In this document: positions 8,781 to 18,101 of the stretch, in pieces
Layout of the letters: each line of letters begins with the position of its first letter
Numbering within the stretch: the first letter of the stretch is position 1
Assembly (NCBI RefSeq): GCF_030546805.1
Contig: NZ_JAUOPC010000002.1
Coordinates: 372,001 to 436,000, forward strand
DNA length: 64,000 nt
From: Cyclobacterium sp. 1_MG-2023
GTDB taxonomy: Bacteria > Bacteroidota > Bacteroidia > Cytophagales > Cyclobacteriaceae
Direction of reading: 5' to 3'
Translations under genes and position numbers: made by a program
Notes under the pieces: model-generated
Seen by the model: only the letters and a program-made list of their open reading frames with translations
What the model was told of the DNA's origin: nothing
The model's database searches: none

Positions 8781-9950
8781 ATGAAGAAAACAACGCTTAC
8801 AATACTCGCAATAACCGCCGGGTTGATGCTTAACTCTTGTGGAGGTGCCAATGATAAAAAGGCCGAAGCTCAGGAAAATGCTCAATTGGCACCTAATGAT
8901 ATTACAGGAAACTTTCACCTTCCCGAAAAGCAAAAGGTAGGGGAAGGGGCCCTTGTCCATGCTGAACTTATTTACTCACTTGACGACCGGCCTACACCTC
9001 AGGTTCATGCATCAACTTTAGTTGAAACACCATCAGGGATCGTAGCTGCCTTTTTTGCAGGAACCCATGAAAAAAATCCTGATGTAGGAATTTGGGTTAG
9101 TCATTTGGCAGATGGCCAATGGACCAGGCCGGTAGAAGTGGCCAATGGGGTCCAAAATGAAGACTTAAGGTATCCAACTTGGAATCCGGTCTTGTTCCAA
9201 CCCAAAGAAGGTCCATTGATGCTTTTTTATAAAGTAGGACCAGACCCTAGAGGATGGTGGGGCATGCTCATGACATCAGATGATGATGGCAAAACATGGT
9301 CTGAGCCAAGGGAATTAGGTGAAGATCCGGCAGTAGGACCATTGTTAGGACCAGTGAAAAATAAAGCTGTTCAACTTGAGGATGGGACCATTATTGCCCC
9401 AACAAGTATAGAAAGAAAACACGATGACGATACCTTTTGGATGGTTCATTTTGAAATCAGCAAAGACAATGGAAAGACTTGGGAGGTTGTAGGACCAATC
9501 AATGATGGAATTGAGTTTGATGCGATTCAGCCAAGTGTTTTGTTTCACAAAGACGGTTCTCTTCAAATCTTATGCAGGACAAGACAAGGTGTGATTTCTG
9601 AGAGTTGGTCTACAGACAATGGCCAAACTTGGTCTCCTATGAAGGCTACTTCCCTACCTAATCCTAACTCCGGTACGGATGCGGTAACTTTAGCAGATGG
9701 TAGACAACTTTTGATTTATAACCATTCCACCAAAGAAGGAGAAGAACCTAAAGGAAGAAATATTCTCAACCTGGCGATTTCTGATGATGGGAAAGAGTGG
9801 AAACCTTTTATGACCCTCGAAAACGAGCCCAACGAATCCGGTTATAGCTATCCGGCCATCATCCAAAGTAAGGATGGTATGGTTCACATGACTTATACTT
9901 ATGACAGGAAAACTGTTAAGTATGTGGTGGTTGATCCAAGTAAAATATAA
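8781..9950 (+). CDS. BNR-repeat (sialidase-fold) lipoprotein
   Basis: A 389-residue lipoprotein. I chose the ATG at 8781 because it gives a clean type II signal peptide (M-K-K-T-T-L then a hydrophobic core, lipobox L-N-S-C with Cys20); an in-frame ATG at 8742 would bury this and overlap the isomerase gene. The mature part is a BNR_2-type propeller with Asp-boxes D-D-D-G-K-T-W, S-K-D-N-G-K-T-W, S-T-D-N-G-Q-T-W and S-D-D-G-K-E-W. It should sit on the outer membrane or in the periplasm. Proteins of this type are labelled exo-alpha-sialidase, but related folds cleave rhamnose-linked glycans, so the substrate is open. It starts 1 bp after the isomerase stop. Confidence 0.82.
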   Translation: MKKTTLTILAITAGLMLNSCGGANDKKAEAQENAQLAPNDITGNFHLPEKQKVGEGALVHAELIYSLDDRPTPQVHASTLVETPSGIVAAFFAGTHEKNPDVGIWVSHLADGQWTRPVEVANGVQNEDLRYPTWNPVLFQPKEGPLMLFYKVGPDPRGWWGMLMTSDDDGKTWSEPRELGEDPAVGPLLGPVKNKAVQLEDGTIIAPTSIERKHDDDTFWMVHFEISKDNGKTWEVVGPINDGIEFDAIQPSVLFHKDGSLQILCRTRQGVISESWSTDNGQTWSPMKATSLPNPNSGTDAVTLADGRQLLIYNHSTKEGEEPKGRNILNLAISDDGKEWKPFMTLENEPNESGYSYPAIIQSKDGMVHMTYTYDRKTVKYVVVDPSKI

Positions 9951-10009
9951 AGACAATTAAAACTACAATGTCGCGGGTTTTTAAGAATACCTGTATACAC
10001 GATTAAGAA

Positions 10010-10942
10010 ATGCATAGAGATTTAAAAAAAGAGCCGTTAAGAGGAGTAATTCCTCCCATGGCCACACTATTGTTGGATGATGACCATCTGGACAAAGAAG
10101 GCACATTCCAATTGATAGAACACTTGATAGCCGGGGGTGTTCATGGTATTTTTATTTTAGGAACTACTGGAGAATGTACCAATATTTCCTACAAGCTAAG
10201 GAGGGAATTGATTACCATGACTTGCGAGAAGGTTGATGGCAGGGTGCCTGTTTTGGTAGGTATTACAGATACCTCTCTAGAAGAAAGCTTGGCATTAAGC
10301 CACTTGTCAAAAGAGGCGGGTGCCACAGCAGTTGTTGCTGCCCCACCTTACTATTATGGTTTGGGAGAAAGTGAGCTTATCACTTATTTTAACAAACTTG
10401 CTGATAGTTTGCCTCTTCCATTGTACTTGTACAATATGCCTTCGCATACCAAAACAATGATGAGCCAAAATGCTGTTTTGGAATTGGCTAAGCATCCCAA
10501 TGTCTATGGATTAAAAGACAGTTCAGGACAAGCGGTTTTCTTCAATGCTATGATTTACGCCTTCAGGGATAGACCTGATTTTACCTTGCTTGTGGGGCCC
10601 GAGGAAATGATGGCTTCTACAGTCTTGATGGGTGGAAATGGTGGCGTAAGCGGAGGGGCCAATGTCTTCCCTAAACTTTTTGTAGATCTTTTCAATGCTG
10701 CTGATAAAGGGGATTTAAAAGAGGTTGCAAGACTTCAGGAAATGGTGATGGAATTGGCCGATGAAATCTATGCAATGGGTTCCTATGGGTCCAGCTTCCT
10801 TAAGGGGCTAAAGGCTTCTATGTCAATCTTGGGTATAGGGAATGGCTATTTAGCAACCCCTTTAACAGCCTTCGAGGAGGATCAAGTTGAAACAATCAAG
10901 AAAAAACTGTTTGGGCTTAAGGCCTACAAACAATACGTATAA
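10010..10942 (+). CDS. Dihydrodipicolinate synthase/N-acetylneuraminate lyase family aldolase
   Basis: A 310-residue class I aldolase of the DapA/NanA/KDG-aldolase superfamily. The G-T-T-G-E phosphate/carboxylate motif is at residues 51-55, the catalytic tyrosine in Y-L-Y-N-M-P at 141, and the Schiff-base lysine in Y-G-L-K-D-S at 169. The length is right for the family. Family members cleave or form 2-keto-3-deoxy sugar acids or neuraminate using pyruvate. Its position between a sialidase-like lipoprotein and a sodium:solute symporter indicates catabolism, not lysine synthesis. Without ManNAc epimerase or kinase genes, neuraminate is only one option; a 2-keto-3-deoxy sugar acid is another. 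Confidence 0.85.
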   Translation: MHRDLKKEPLRGVIPPMATLLLDDDHLDKEGTFQLIEHLIAGGVHGIFILGTTGECTNISYKLRRELITMTCEKVDGRVPVLVGITDTSLEESLALSHLSKEAGATAVVAAPPYYYGLGESELITYFNKLADSLPLPLYLYNMPSHTKTMMSQNAVLELAKHPNVYGLKDSSGQAVFFNAMIYAFRDRPDFTLLVGPEEMMASTVLMGGNGGVSGGANVFPKLFVDLFNAADKGDLKEVARLQEMVMELADEIYAMGSYGSSFLKGLKASMSILGIGNGYLATPLTAFEEDQVETIKKKLFGLKAYKQYV

Positions 10943-11065
10943 GCCCGATTTGCCATAGCTTATCTAATACTGTTACAAAAGAAACTTTAATTTGAAGAAC
11001 AGTAGGAAGTGTATGGCCTATTTAATGCTAAAGCCTGAAATAATCATTTAAAAAAGTTAAAAAGA

Positions 11066-12547
11066 ATGGATTTATCCCTTATTGATTTAGTTGTATTTTT
11101 GTCCTATATGTTGGCCATTATCCTATTTGGGGCCTCCTTTTACTTCAAAAAGCGTTCTGCAGATGACTACATTACAGGAGGGGGTAGATTACCCTCTTGG
11201 GCCATAGGGATGTCCATCTTTGCCACTTTTGTGAGTAGTATCAGTTTTTTAGCCCTTCCGGGGAATGCCTATTTGTCCAATTGGAGTGGATTTGTTTTTA
11301 GCCTATCCATTCCAATTGCGGCAATTTTGGCGGTTAAGTTTTTTGTTCCTCTATACAGGGGAATAAAAAATCCTTCAGCCTATTATTATTTAGAAACCAA
11401 GTTTGGTCCTTGGGCCAGAACTTATGCATCCATTTGTTATTTATTGACTCAATTGGCACGAATGGGAGCCATTATGTATTTATTGGCATTGCCAATGAAT
11501 GTGATGTTTGGCTGGAGTATTCCTGTAATTATTATTATTACTGGTGTCAGTGTACTGATTTATTCCATTATGGGAGGCTTTGAAGCTGTGATATGGACAG
11601 ATGCCATCCAAGGTATCGTTCTCATTTCAGGAGCATTGGCATGTTTATTAATCATAATGTTTTCTATGCCGGAGGGTCCCGGTCAAGTATTTACAATAGG
11701 AGCAGCGCATGATAAATTTAGTTTGGGAAGTTTAGGCTTTAGCCTATCCGAAAGTACATTCTGGGTGATATTGATTTATGGATTATTTATAAACCTCCAA
11801 AATTTTGGAGTGGATCAAAACTATGTACAGCGGTACCTAAGCGCAAAATCAGACAAAGAAGCGGTAAAATCTACCTTATTGGGGAGTCTATTATACGTGC
11901 CGGTATCACTTCTATTTTTCTTTATTGGTACCGCACTATTTGCTTATTATCAGGCCATGCCTGAGTTGTTACCCGACACCTTCAGCGGAACGGATCAAGC
12001 AGATAAGGTTTTCCCTTATTTCATTGTTAGTGGACTGCCAGTTGGTATGACCGGTTTGCTAATTGCCTCTATTTTTGCAGCCGGTATGAGTACCATTTCC
12101 ACAAGTATCAATAGTTCTGCTACGATTATTCTTACAGATCATTATAAGAAATACATTTCCCCTGATGTAAGTGGGAAAGCGGAAATGAGGGTTTTGCTTT
12201 TTTCTTCATTTGTTATGGGCTTACTGGCAATCGTAGTCGCCATCGCTTTTAATGGCGTGGAAAGTGCTCTAGATGCCTGGTGGGCTTTATCTGCCATCTT
12301 TAGTGGCGGCATCCTTGGCCTATTTTTGCTCGGTTTTATTGGGAAAAATATCAAGCAAAAATATGCAGCCATTGGGGTAGCACTTGGAGTATTGGTGATT
12401 GGTTGGATGAGTTTGTCCCCGGTAATCCTCGAAGAAGGTATGAAATTCAGAAGTACCTTTCATGCAAATTTGACCATAGTTTTTGGTACCATAGTTATTT
12501 TCTTGGTAGGATTTTTACTTTCTGCGATAGCCAATAAAAAGAACTAA
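11066..12547 (+). CDS. Sodium:solute symporter (SSS family)
   Basis: A 493-residue integral inner-membrane protein with about 13 hydrophobic helices. Early R-S-A-D-D-Y-I-T-G-G-G-R and F-A-T-F-V-S-S-I-S-F segments and a later G-M-S-T-I-S-T-S-I-N-S-S motif are typical of the sodium:solute symporter family (SGLT/NanT/PutP type). It is last in the rightward saccharolytic series and is the obvious importer of the sugar or sugar acid released by the BNR proteins. SSS proteins carry sugars, sialic acid, amino acids and more, so the substrate is set only by context. Confidence 0.9.
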   Translation: MDLSLIDLVVFLSYMLAIILFGASFYFKKRSADDYITGGGRLPSWAIGMSIFATFVSSISFLALPGNAYLSNWSGFVFSLSIPIAAILAVKFFVPLYRGIKNPSAYYYLETKFGPWARTYASICYLLTQLARMGAIMYLLALPMNVMFGWSIPVIIIITGVSVLIYSIMGGFEAVIWTDAIQGIVLISGALACLLIIMFSMPEGPGQVFTIGAAHDKFSLGSLGFSLSESTFWVILIYGLFINLQNFGVDQNYVQRYLSAKSDKEAVKSTLLGSLLYVPVSLLFFFIGTALFAYYQAMPELLPDTFSGTDQADKVFPYFIVSGLPVGMTGLLIASIFAAGMSTISTSINSSATIILTDHYKKYISPDVSGKAEMRVLLFSSFVMGLLAIVVAIAFNGVESALDAWWALSAIFSGGILGLFLLGFIGKNIKQKYAAIGVALGVLVIGWMSLSPVILEEGMKFRSTFHANLTIVFGTIVIFLVGFLLSAIANKKN

Positions 12548-12562
12548 TAAAACAAGTTCCGA

Positions 12563-13204
12563 TCAATCTTGAATTCCTCGTGAGGAGTAGATTAGCATGC
12601 TGATGATTATCAAAAGTATAAAAAGGACCGCATATTCAAATTGCAACCAAATATCTGATCTGGCTTTAATACGATAGCTTAGGTTGGTGAGTTTCTCACC
12701 TTCCGAAAGCTGAATTTTAGAGAGCTCTCTTAAATCATTGAAAACACGCTCGAAATCCGAATTAAACCTTTGGACACTGTTTTCATAGTTGTTTTCAGTA
12801 GCCACTTGATTGCTGAAATAACTTTGTATCTCGAGTTTTTCAGAAACCAAGTGCTTAAAGTCATTGAGGTACTTCTCTTCTTTGGGTGTCAGGTAAGTAC
12901 GTTCAAAACCGGAAATAATAGCTAGAATTTGCTCGTGATAGTCTATCACTTGGTTTTTAACGGACATGTATTGATCCATTGATTCAGTATTGGCTACCAG
13001 CAATCGCATTCGAAAAAGTAATTCAGTGATATTAAAAATATAATCCTGCACGACCAAACGGTCTTCATACACTGTTACAAAAGAGGCTTCCAATTCATCT
13101 ACATTGCTTTTGTCAACCAAACTTTTAGCAAAAATGAGAAACAATACGAGGATTAAGGCAATGGCTATTTTTGTCTTGAAAGCTAAAAACGTTTTTCGTG
13201 TCAT
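12563..13204 (-). CDS. Four-helix-bundle (4HB_MCP-like) membrane sensor protein without output domain
   Basis: A 213-residue protein with an N-terminal transmembrane helix (about residues 11-27), an extracytoplasmic all-alpha region of about 150 residues, and a second transmembrane helix near 188-206 followed by a short tail. This is the ligand-binding topology of MCP four-helix-bundle sensors. The HAMP and methyl-accepting signalling parts are absent: the reading frame ends six residues after the second helix. It may pass signals to a partner by membrane contact. The nearest candidate is the sensor kinase 300 bp upstream on the same strand. Ligand unknown. Confidence 0.65.
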   Translation of the reverse strand: MTRKTFLAFKTKIAIALILVLFLIFAKSLVDKSNVDELEASFVTVYEDRLVVQDYIFNITELLFRMRLLVANTESMDQYMSVKNQVIDYHEQILAIISGFERTYLTPKEEKYLNDFKHLVSEKLEIQSYFSNQVATENNYENSVQRFNSDFERVFNDLRELSKIQLSEGEKLTNLSYRIKARSDIWLQFEYAVLFILLIIISMLIYSSRGIQD

Positions 13205-13503
13205 TTTTCATTAATATTAAATATTTGCTAAAATTTTAAATTGATCCTCAAAAGGCTAAAAGGAAAATCTTTTTGATTCAGTTTAATTAAATAAGGTGTT
13301 GAACTGATTTGAAAACGATAGCCATTTTTTACTTTCTACTATTAAAACATAATGGAAACGCCTTTTTTTTATTTTGCTTCACTTTCTTTTTTTATGAGAA
13401 GTTCATTATTCGGGATTTTTCCACTGATTTTCAGTATAAATTAATGATTAATTAAAGCATTAAATTTTGATTTATCAACTAAAGGGTGCAATATTTCCTT
13501 TCA

Positions 13504-15618
13504 TTAAAAATATGCTGATGGAATAGTGAAAGTGAACGTGGTTCCTTTACCGGGTTTACTGATTACATTTACCTTTCCACCGTTTTTCACAATAAAATCC
13601 TTTGTCAACTGCAACCCTAAACCTGTCCCTCTTTCACCTTCAGTTCCATATTGTTGTTTATTGCTAGGGTCTTTAGAAAATAGATTTTTTAAAATTTCAT
13701 CAGACATACCTATACCATTATCCTTTATTGATATCTCCCAAAAACCTTGCCCGGATCTTTGACTGGAAACAATAATTTTACCTCCTTTTGGGGTGAACTT
13801 TAAGGCGTTGTTCAGGACATTCCTTAGTGCTAAACTAATTTGATCCTTGTCAGCATAGCAAATTGTGTTTTCTTCCAATTCGACTACTATTTCAATATTC
13901 TTGTTTTTTGAAATTGGCTCACTTAAGCTAATGTTTTGTTCAACCAATTGGTGCAAGGAAATTGCCGAGGGATCTGTTACAATACCTCGCATTTGGCCTT
14001 TTGCCCAGTTTAATAAATTAACAAGCGTGAAATGTACTTGTTCAACTTCATTTCGCAATTGTTTGGAAACCAATAAAAATTCTTTTTGATCCAGGTTTTC
14101 ATCCACCACATATTGCATCAGTCCTTTTAAACTGGTGATGGGGCTTTTAAGGTCATGACCAACAATACTGAAAATCTTATCTTTCGTTTCATTTACATGA
14201 AACAATTGATTGGTTATTTTTTCGTTTTCTTTTTTCTGTAGTAATAATTTTTTATTTAGTTTTTCGTATTCATTTCTTTGCCTAGTGACCAGCGCCTTGG
14301 CCTTTGTTTGGGCTTTAATTGATCGAATGGCCAGTATAAACGCGATCAATAAAATGATTAATATGATCGATACTCCATTGCGAATATTTTGCGCCATCTT
14401 TTTTTCATTCAAAAGATCTTTCTCTCTCTGCTGTTGTAGAAATTCCGTTTCTCTCTTGTCAGACTCGTATTTGGCACTGATATCTTGAATTTGTTTGTTT
14501 ATTTCCAAATTAACAATACTGTCTTGATACAATTTATGCAATTTGAAATGATATAGGGCTTGAGCTAGGTCATTCTTTCTTTCAAAAATCTTACTCAACA
14601 ATAAGTGACTTTTGTCAATATTACTTTTGATGTCACTTTCAACAAAAATATTAAGACTTTCTAGAATGTTTTCCTTGGCCTTTTGGAGTTGATTCATGTT
14701 CAGCTGTGCTTCACCCATGCCAAGTAAATCATAACCAATGCCCACACGGTCATCCCTTTCTTTATCTACAAAAAAGGCTCTTTCAAAATTTATAAATGCG
14801 TTTTTGTTTTCTCCTCGGATAAGAAAAAGTTCACCGATATTGAAATAACTTACAGAGATTAATTGCCTATTGTTCATCTGTAAACCTATTTCTAGGGTGG
14901 CTTCAAATTGTGACATGGCCTCTTCCAATTCCCCTCTTTTCTTATAAATCAGGGCAATGTTTATCCTGGAAGAAGCGATGCCTGTTTGGTCATTGTAGGC
15001 TTCTCTGATCTTCAGCGCCCGAGTATGGTAATCCAAAGCTTTATCAATATCTCCTAAATCCATAAAAACCAAGCCTAGGTTGTTTAGGGTTTTGCTTTGC
15101 TCAAGCTGCGGTAAATGTTCCTCCTTTATTTTAAGGGCTTGTAAGTAATGGGTCACTGCATCGGCATAATTACCCCTCTCGTAAGCGTTTAGCCCCATGC
15201 TGTTGTATAGATTTGCTAAGCCTAACCAGTACTTTTCTTTTTCAGCCAGACTTAAGCCTTCCTCAAAATAACTTAAAGCTTGGTTGTATTCGCCCTTAAG
15301 GTTGTGATATGCCCCAATGTTTCTATAAGCATCCACTTTGCCTGCAGTATAGTCAATTTGCTCACTTGCTTTTAGACTTTTCATGGCCAGTAAATAAAGG
15401 CTATCCGGGTTTCTGTGATAATAAATTTCACCCAAGCGATTCAATTGGTCAATGAATTCGATCGTGGGACTAAAGTTTTCTCGATTTTCTAATGCTTGTA
15501 ATTGATCAACTTGTGATTGAATGGTATCGGTTTGAGCCCATAATGAATGCGTTGCAAACATTACTGACAGTATTGCAGCAATGGAAAAAATGATTATAAA
15601 TTTAAATAACGCAGTCAA
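13504..15618 (-). CDS. TPR-repeat sensor histidine kinase
   Basis: A 704-residue hybrid of a periplasmic TPR array and a cytoplasmic kinase. A signal peptide ends near L-W-A-Q (residue 29). Tetratricopeptide repeats run from about 45 to 390, then a transmembrane helix at about 416-433, a coiled coil, a HisKA dimerisation domain with the phospho-accepting H488 in S-I-V-G-H-D-L-K-S-P, and a HATPase domain with N-box near 600, D-N-G-I-G at 633-637 and G-T-G-L-G-L at 664-669. No receiver domain or response-regulator gene is adjacent, so its partner lies elsewhere. It is followed on the same strand by the four-helix-bundle sensor. Confidence 0.9.
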   Translation of the reverse strand: MTALFKFIIIFSIAAILSVMFATHSLWAQTDTIQSQVDQLQALENRENFSPTIEFIDQLNRLGEIYYHRNPDSLYLLAMKSLKASEQIDYTAGKVDAYRNIGAYHNLKGEYNQALSYFEEGLSLAEKEKYWLGLANLYNSMGLNAYERGNYADAVTHYLQALKIKEEHLPQLEQSKTLNNLGLVFMDLGDIDKALDYHTRALKIREAYNDQTGIASSRINIALIYKKRGELEEAMSQFEATLEIGLQMNNRQLISVSYFNIGELFLIRGENKNAFINFERAFFVDKERDDRVGIGYDLLGMGEAQLNMNQLQKAKENILESLNIFVESDIKSNIDKSHLLLSKIFERKNDLAQALYHFKLHKLYQDSIVNLEINKQIQDISAKYESDKRETEFLQQQREKDLLNEKKMAQNIRNGVSIILIILLIAFILAIRSIKAQTKAKALVTRQRNEYEKLNKKLLLQKKENEKITNQLFHVNETKDKIFSIVGHDLKSPITSLKGLMQYVVDENLDQKEFLLVSKQLRNEVEQVHFTLVNLLNWAKGQMRGIVTDPSAISLHQLVEQNISLSEPISKNKNIEIVVELEENTICYADKDQISLALRNVLNNALKFTPKGGKIIVSSQRSGQGFWEISIKDNGIGMSDEILKNLFSKDPSNKQQYGTEGERGTGLGLQLTKDFIVKNGGKVNVISKPGKGTTFTFTIPSAYF

Positions 15619-16315
15619 AGGTTATTGTTTGTTTAAGTTTTAAACAGAATAATTAATAGCATAAAGTAATAAACAGCTTTTAATAAAAATTCGGACTTGA
15701 GGGATGTATTCTCCTAAAATAATTTTAAAGGAAGTCAATGTCAATATTATTATTCTGTCTCCTCATTTCCGGAAAAAAAGAATGTATAGACACAAAATCG
15801 AATTTGCATCATATCCTCGTTTCCTGTTTATTAACCCTGAGGTAATAGTATTGTTTTACTATTCCTTTCTAAATCTGCTTTATGGTTGTATTTATCTTCC
15901 TTTAGTTGGTATGAAGGGCTTTGTGATCCTTCAAGGAAAAGGCAAAGTTATTGTTATAATGTTAATTATTAAATATTATTTAAGGGATTTTAAAGTTTTT
16001 AACTAATTTGTTTCATAAAGCTATTGTGTTTAATAGGTAATTATATACGTTAACTGAAAGGGCTTTTCTCTTTAAGTTAACTTTTTAAAATAGATTAAGG
16101 AAGGACTTAGTTGATTTTTTAGAAAATTGAGCTACTTTTTTTGGTATTTGAGCTGAACTAGAGAAGTTTACCTGTGAATCTATCGCAGATCAAAGCGGAT
16201 AGATTTTATTTTAAAATCAAGCGAGGCTATGTGAATCGATAAAACACTGAATTACTTTTTTAATTGCTTGAATTTTATTTTTAGCTTTAAGGTTCAAAAT
16301 TGAATTGATGACACG
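15619..16315. other. 697-bp intergenic region with one terminator-like hairpin
   Basis: No convincing gene. A 100-codon open frame (15704-16006) has low-complexity hydrophobic composition and no recognisable family. The only clear structure is a stem-loop with arms AATCTATCGC (16177-16186) and GCGGATAGATT (16195-16205, one bulge), followed by a T-rich stretch. It lies about 110 bp before pgi and could terminate a short upstream transcript or sit in the pgi leader. I found no TTTG/TAnnTTTG promoter pair with correct spacing. Confidence 0.4.
16177..16215 (+). terminator. Possible terminator or leader hairpin upstream of pgi
   Basis: Ten paired bases (arms 16177-16186 and 16195-16205, one bulged G) are followed by TTATTTT. 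No plus-strand gene lies upstream within 3 kb, so it would end either an unannotated small RNA or an attenuated pgi leader. Confidence 0.35.
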
Positions 16316-17962
16316 ATGAAAAATACCAACCCCACCTCTACAGCAGCTTGGAAAAGTTTGTCTGAAGCTGCAAACAATCCTATTGTTATAAAATCTTTAT
16401 TTAAAGAAGACCCCAATCGATTTAAAAAGTATAGTGTCCGCTTTAAAGACATTTTACTCGACTATTCAAAAAATGGAATAGATGAGAAAATATTCTCTTC
16501 ACTTTTAGATTTGGCCAATCAGACAAGTTTAAAAGAAGCCATAGCGGATATGTTCTCCGGAAAACCAATCAATGCTACCGAAGGTAGGGCAGTTTTACAT
16601 ACTGCCTTGAGAAATAGATCGAATGATCCTGTCTATGTTGATGGAAAGGATGTGATGCCTGAAGTCAATGAAGTCTTGGAAAAAATGAAGGTTTTTTCTG
16701 AAAAAGTATCTAAAGGAGTTTGGAAAGGATATACAGGAAAGCCTATCGAATCCCTTGTTAATATTGGTATTGGAGGATCCGACCTTGGTCCTGTTATGGT
16801 CACGGAAGCACTTAAACCTTACCAACATCCTCATATCAAAACTTATTTTGTTTCCAATGTAGATGGTTCTCATATCACAGAGGTGCTTAAACAAGTAAAC
16901 CCGGAGACTACGATGTTTTTTATCGCATCCAAAACATTTACGACTCAAGAAACCATGACCAATGCCCATACGGCTAGGTCTTGGTTTTTGGAGCAAGCCC
17001 ACAATGAAGTAGAGGTGGCCAAGCATTTTGTTGCCCTTTCAACAAATGGTAATGCGGTTAGAGAGTTTGGAATTGATCTCAACAATATGTTTGAATTCTG
17101 GGATTGGGTAGGAGGAAGGTATTCCTTATGGTCAGCCATTGGCTTGACTGTTGCCTGTGCTGTAGGCTTCGATAATTTCAGGAAATTACTGGAGGGGGCA
17201 CACGATATGGACAGGCATTTCAGGTCTGAATCATTTGATAAAAACTTGCCGGTTTTGCTGGCCCTAATAGGGATCTGGAATACCAACTTTTTGGGAGCCA
17301 CTTCAGAAACCATCCTGCCTTATGACCAATACATGCATCGTTTTCCTGCTTATTTCCAGCAAGGGAACATGGAGAGCAATGGGAAATACATCGATAGAGA
17401 AGGGAATAAAGTAAACTATCCCACCGGGCCTGTCATTTGGGGAGAGCCGGGTACCAATGGACAACATGCTTTTTACCAATTGATCCATCAGGGCACACAA
17501 ATGATACCTTGCGATTTTATCGCTCCTGCGCAAACCCACAATCCAGTAAGTGATCATCATGCCAAGTTAATGTCAAACTTTTTTGCGCAAACAGAAGCAT
17601 TGATGAATGGTAAATCACTTGAAGAGGTAAAGGAGGAAATGAAAAAAGAAGGTAAGTCTCCTGAAATCATTAATAAAATTGCTCCTCACAGGGTTTTTGA
17701 AGGAAACCGGCCTACCAATTCTATCCTTGTCAAAAAGATTAATCCATCGACCTTAGGTGCTTTGATAGCCATGTATGAGCATAAAATTTTCGTGCAGGGT
17801 GTAATATGGAACATCTATAGTTTTGATCAATGGGGAGTTGAGTTAGGTAAGGTAATGGCCAAATCAATTCTGCCTGAGTTGCAATCCGATGAGGAAATAG
17901 CTTCTCATGATTCTTCTACCAACGGCTTGATTAATGCATTCAAGGACTTTCGAAAAAGTTAA
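16316..17962 (+). CDS. pgi: Glucose-6-phosphate isomerase
   Basis: A 548-residue cytoplasmic enzyme interconverting glucose 6-phosphate and fructose 6-phosphate. Family motifs are clear: G-G-S-D-L-G-P (sugar-phosphate site, near residue 155), the [13 protein letters not shown] signature near 265, a glutamate-bearing [11 protein letters not shown] segment near 380, and [19 protein letters not shown] near the C-terminus. Length equals the long (E. coli-type) form. It is a single-gene unit with a strong terminator 50 bp downstream. ATG at 16316 gives the canonical N-terminus with the T-x-x-W-K-x-L pattern. Confidence 0.97.
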   Translation: MKNTNPTSTAAWKSLSEAANNPIVIKSLFKEDPNRFKKYSVRFKDILLDYSKNGIDEKIFSSLLDLANQTSLKEAIADMFSGKPINATEGRAVLHTALRNRSNDPVYVDGKDVMPEVNEVLEKMKVFSEKVSKGVWKGYTGKPIESLVNIGIGGSDLGPVMVTEALKPYQHPHIKTYFVSNVDGSHITEVLKQVNPETTMFFIASKTFTTQETMTNAHTARSWFLEQAHNEVEVAKHFVALSTNGNAVREFGIDLNNMFEFWDWVGGRYSLWSAIGLTVACAVGFDNFRKLLEGAHDMDRHFRSESFDKNLPVLLALIGIWNTNFLGATSETILPYDQYMHRFPAYFQQGNMESNGKYIDREGNKVNYPTGPVIWGEPGTNGQHAFYQLIHQGTQMIPCDFIAPAQTHNPVSDHHAKLMSNFFAQTEALMNGKSLEEVKEEMKKEGKSPEIINKIAPHRVFEGNRPTNSILVKKINPSTLGALIAMYEHKIFVQGVIWNIYSFDQWGVELGKVMAKSILPELQSDEEIASHDSSTNGLINAFKDFRKS

Positions 17963-18010
17963 GCGGTTCCCACCGTCTATTGTCCCTATGAATCCATAGG
18001 TTATAAGCAA

Positions 18011-18050
18011 TTCCTGACGCTGCTACAATCTGCTGCGTCAGGAATTTTTT
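18011..18050 (+). terminator. Intrinsic terminator of pgi
   Basis: A perfect 10-bp stem TTCCTGACGC / GCGTCAGGAA (18011-18020 and 18035-18044) is followed by six T residues on the plus strand. No matching A run lies on the other side, so it is directional. Confidence 0.92.
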
Positions 18051-18101
18051 ATAAGTTGAAGGCTGTATCCAACGAAGCTGATGACTGCTATTGTATATTG
18101 A

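Noticed and set aside
4645-9950. Calling the BNR proteins true sialidases and the locus a sialic acid operon
   Set aside because: No R-I-P motif, no ManNAc epimerase or kinase, and an isomerase that does not belong to that pathway.
10968-11004. TACTGTT...AACAGTA inverted repeat before the symporter
   Set aside because: Seven bases with a 23-nt loop inside an apparent operon; expected by chance at this length.
15704-16006. 100-codon open frame in the 697-bp gap before pgi
   Set aside because: Low-complexity, hydrophobic, no start signal or family resemblance, and AT-rich like the surrounding spacer; not supported as a gene.
16595-17313. Two long antisense frames over pgi
   Set aside because: Pgi is unambiguous on the plus strand; the antisense frames have no recognisable motifs.
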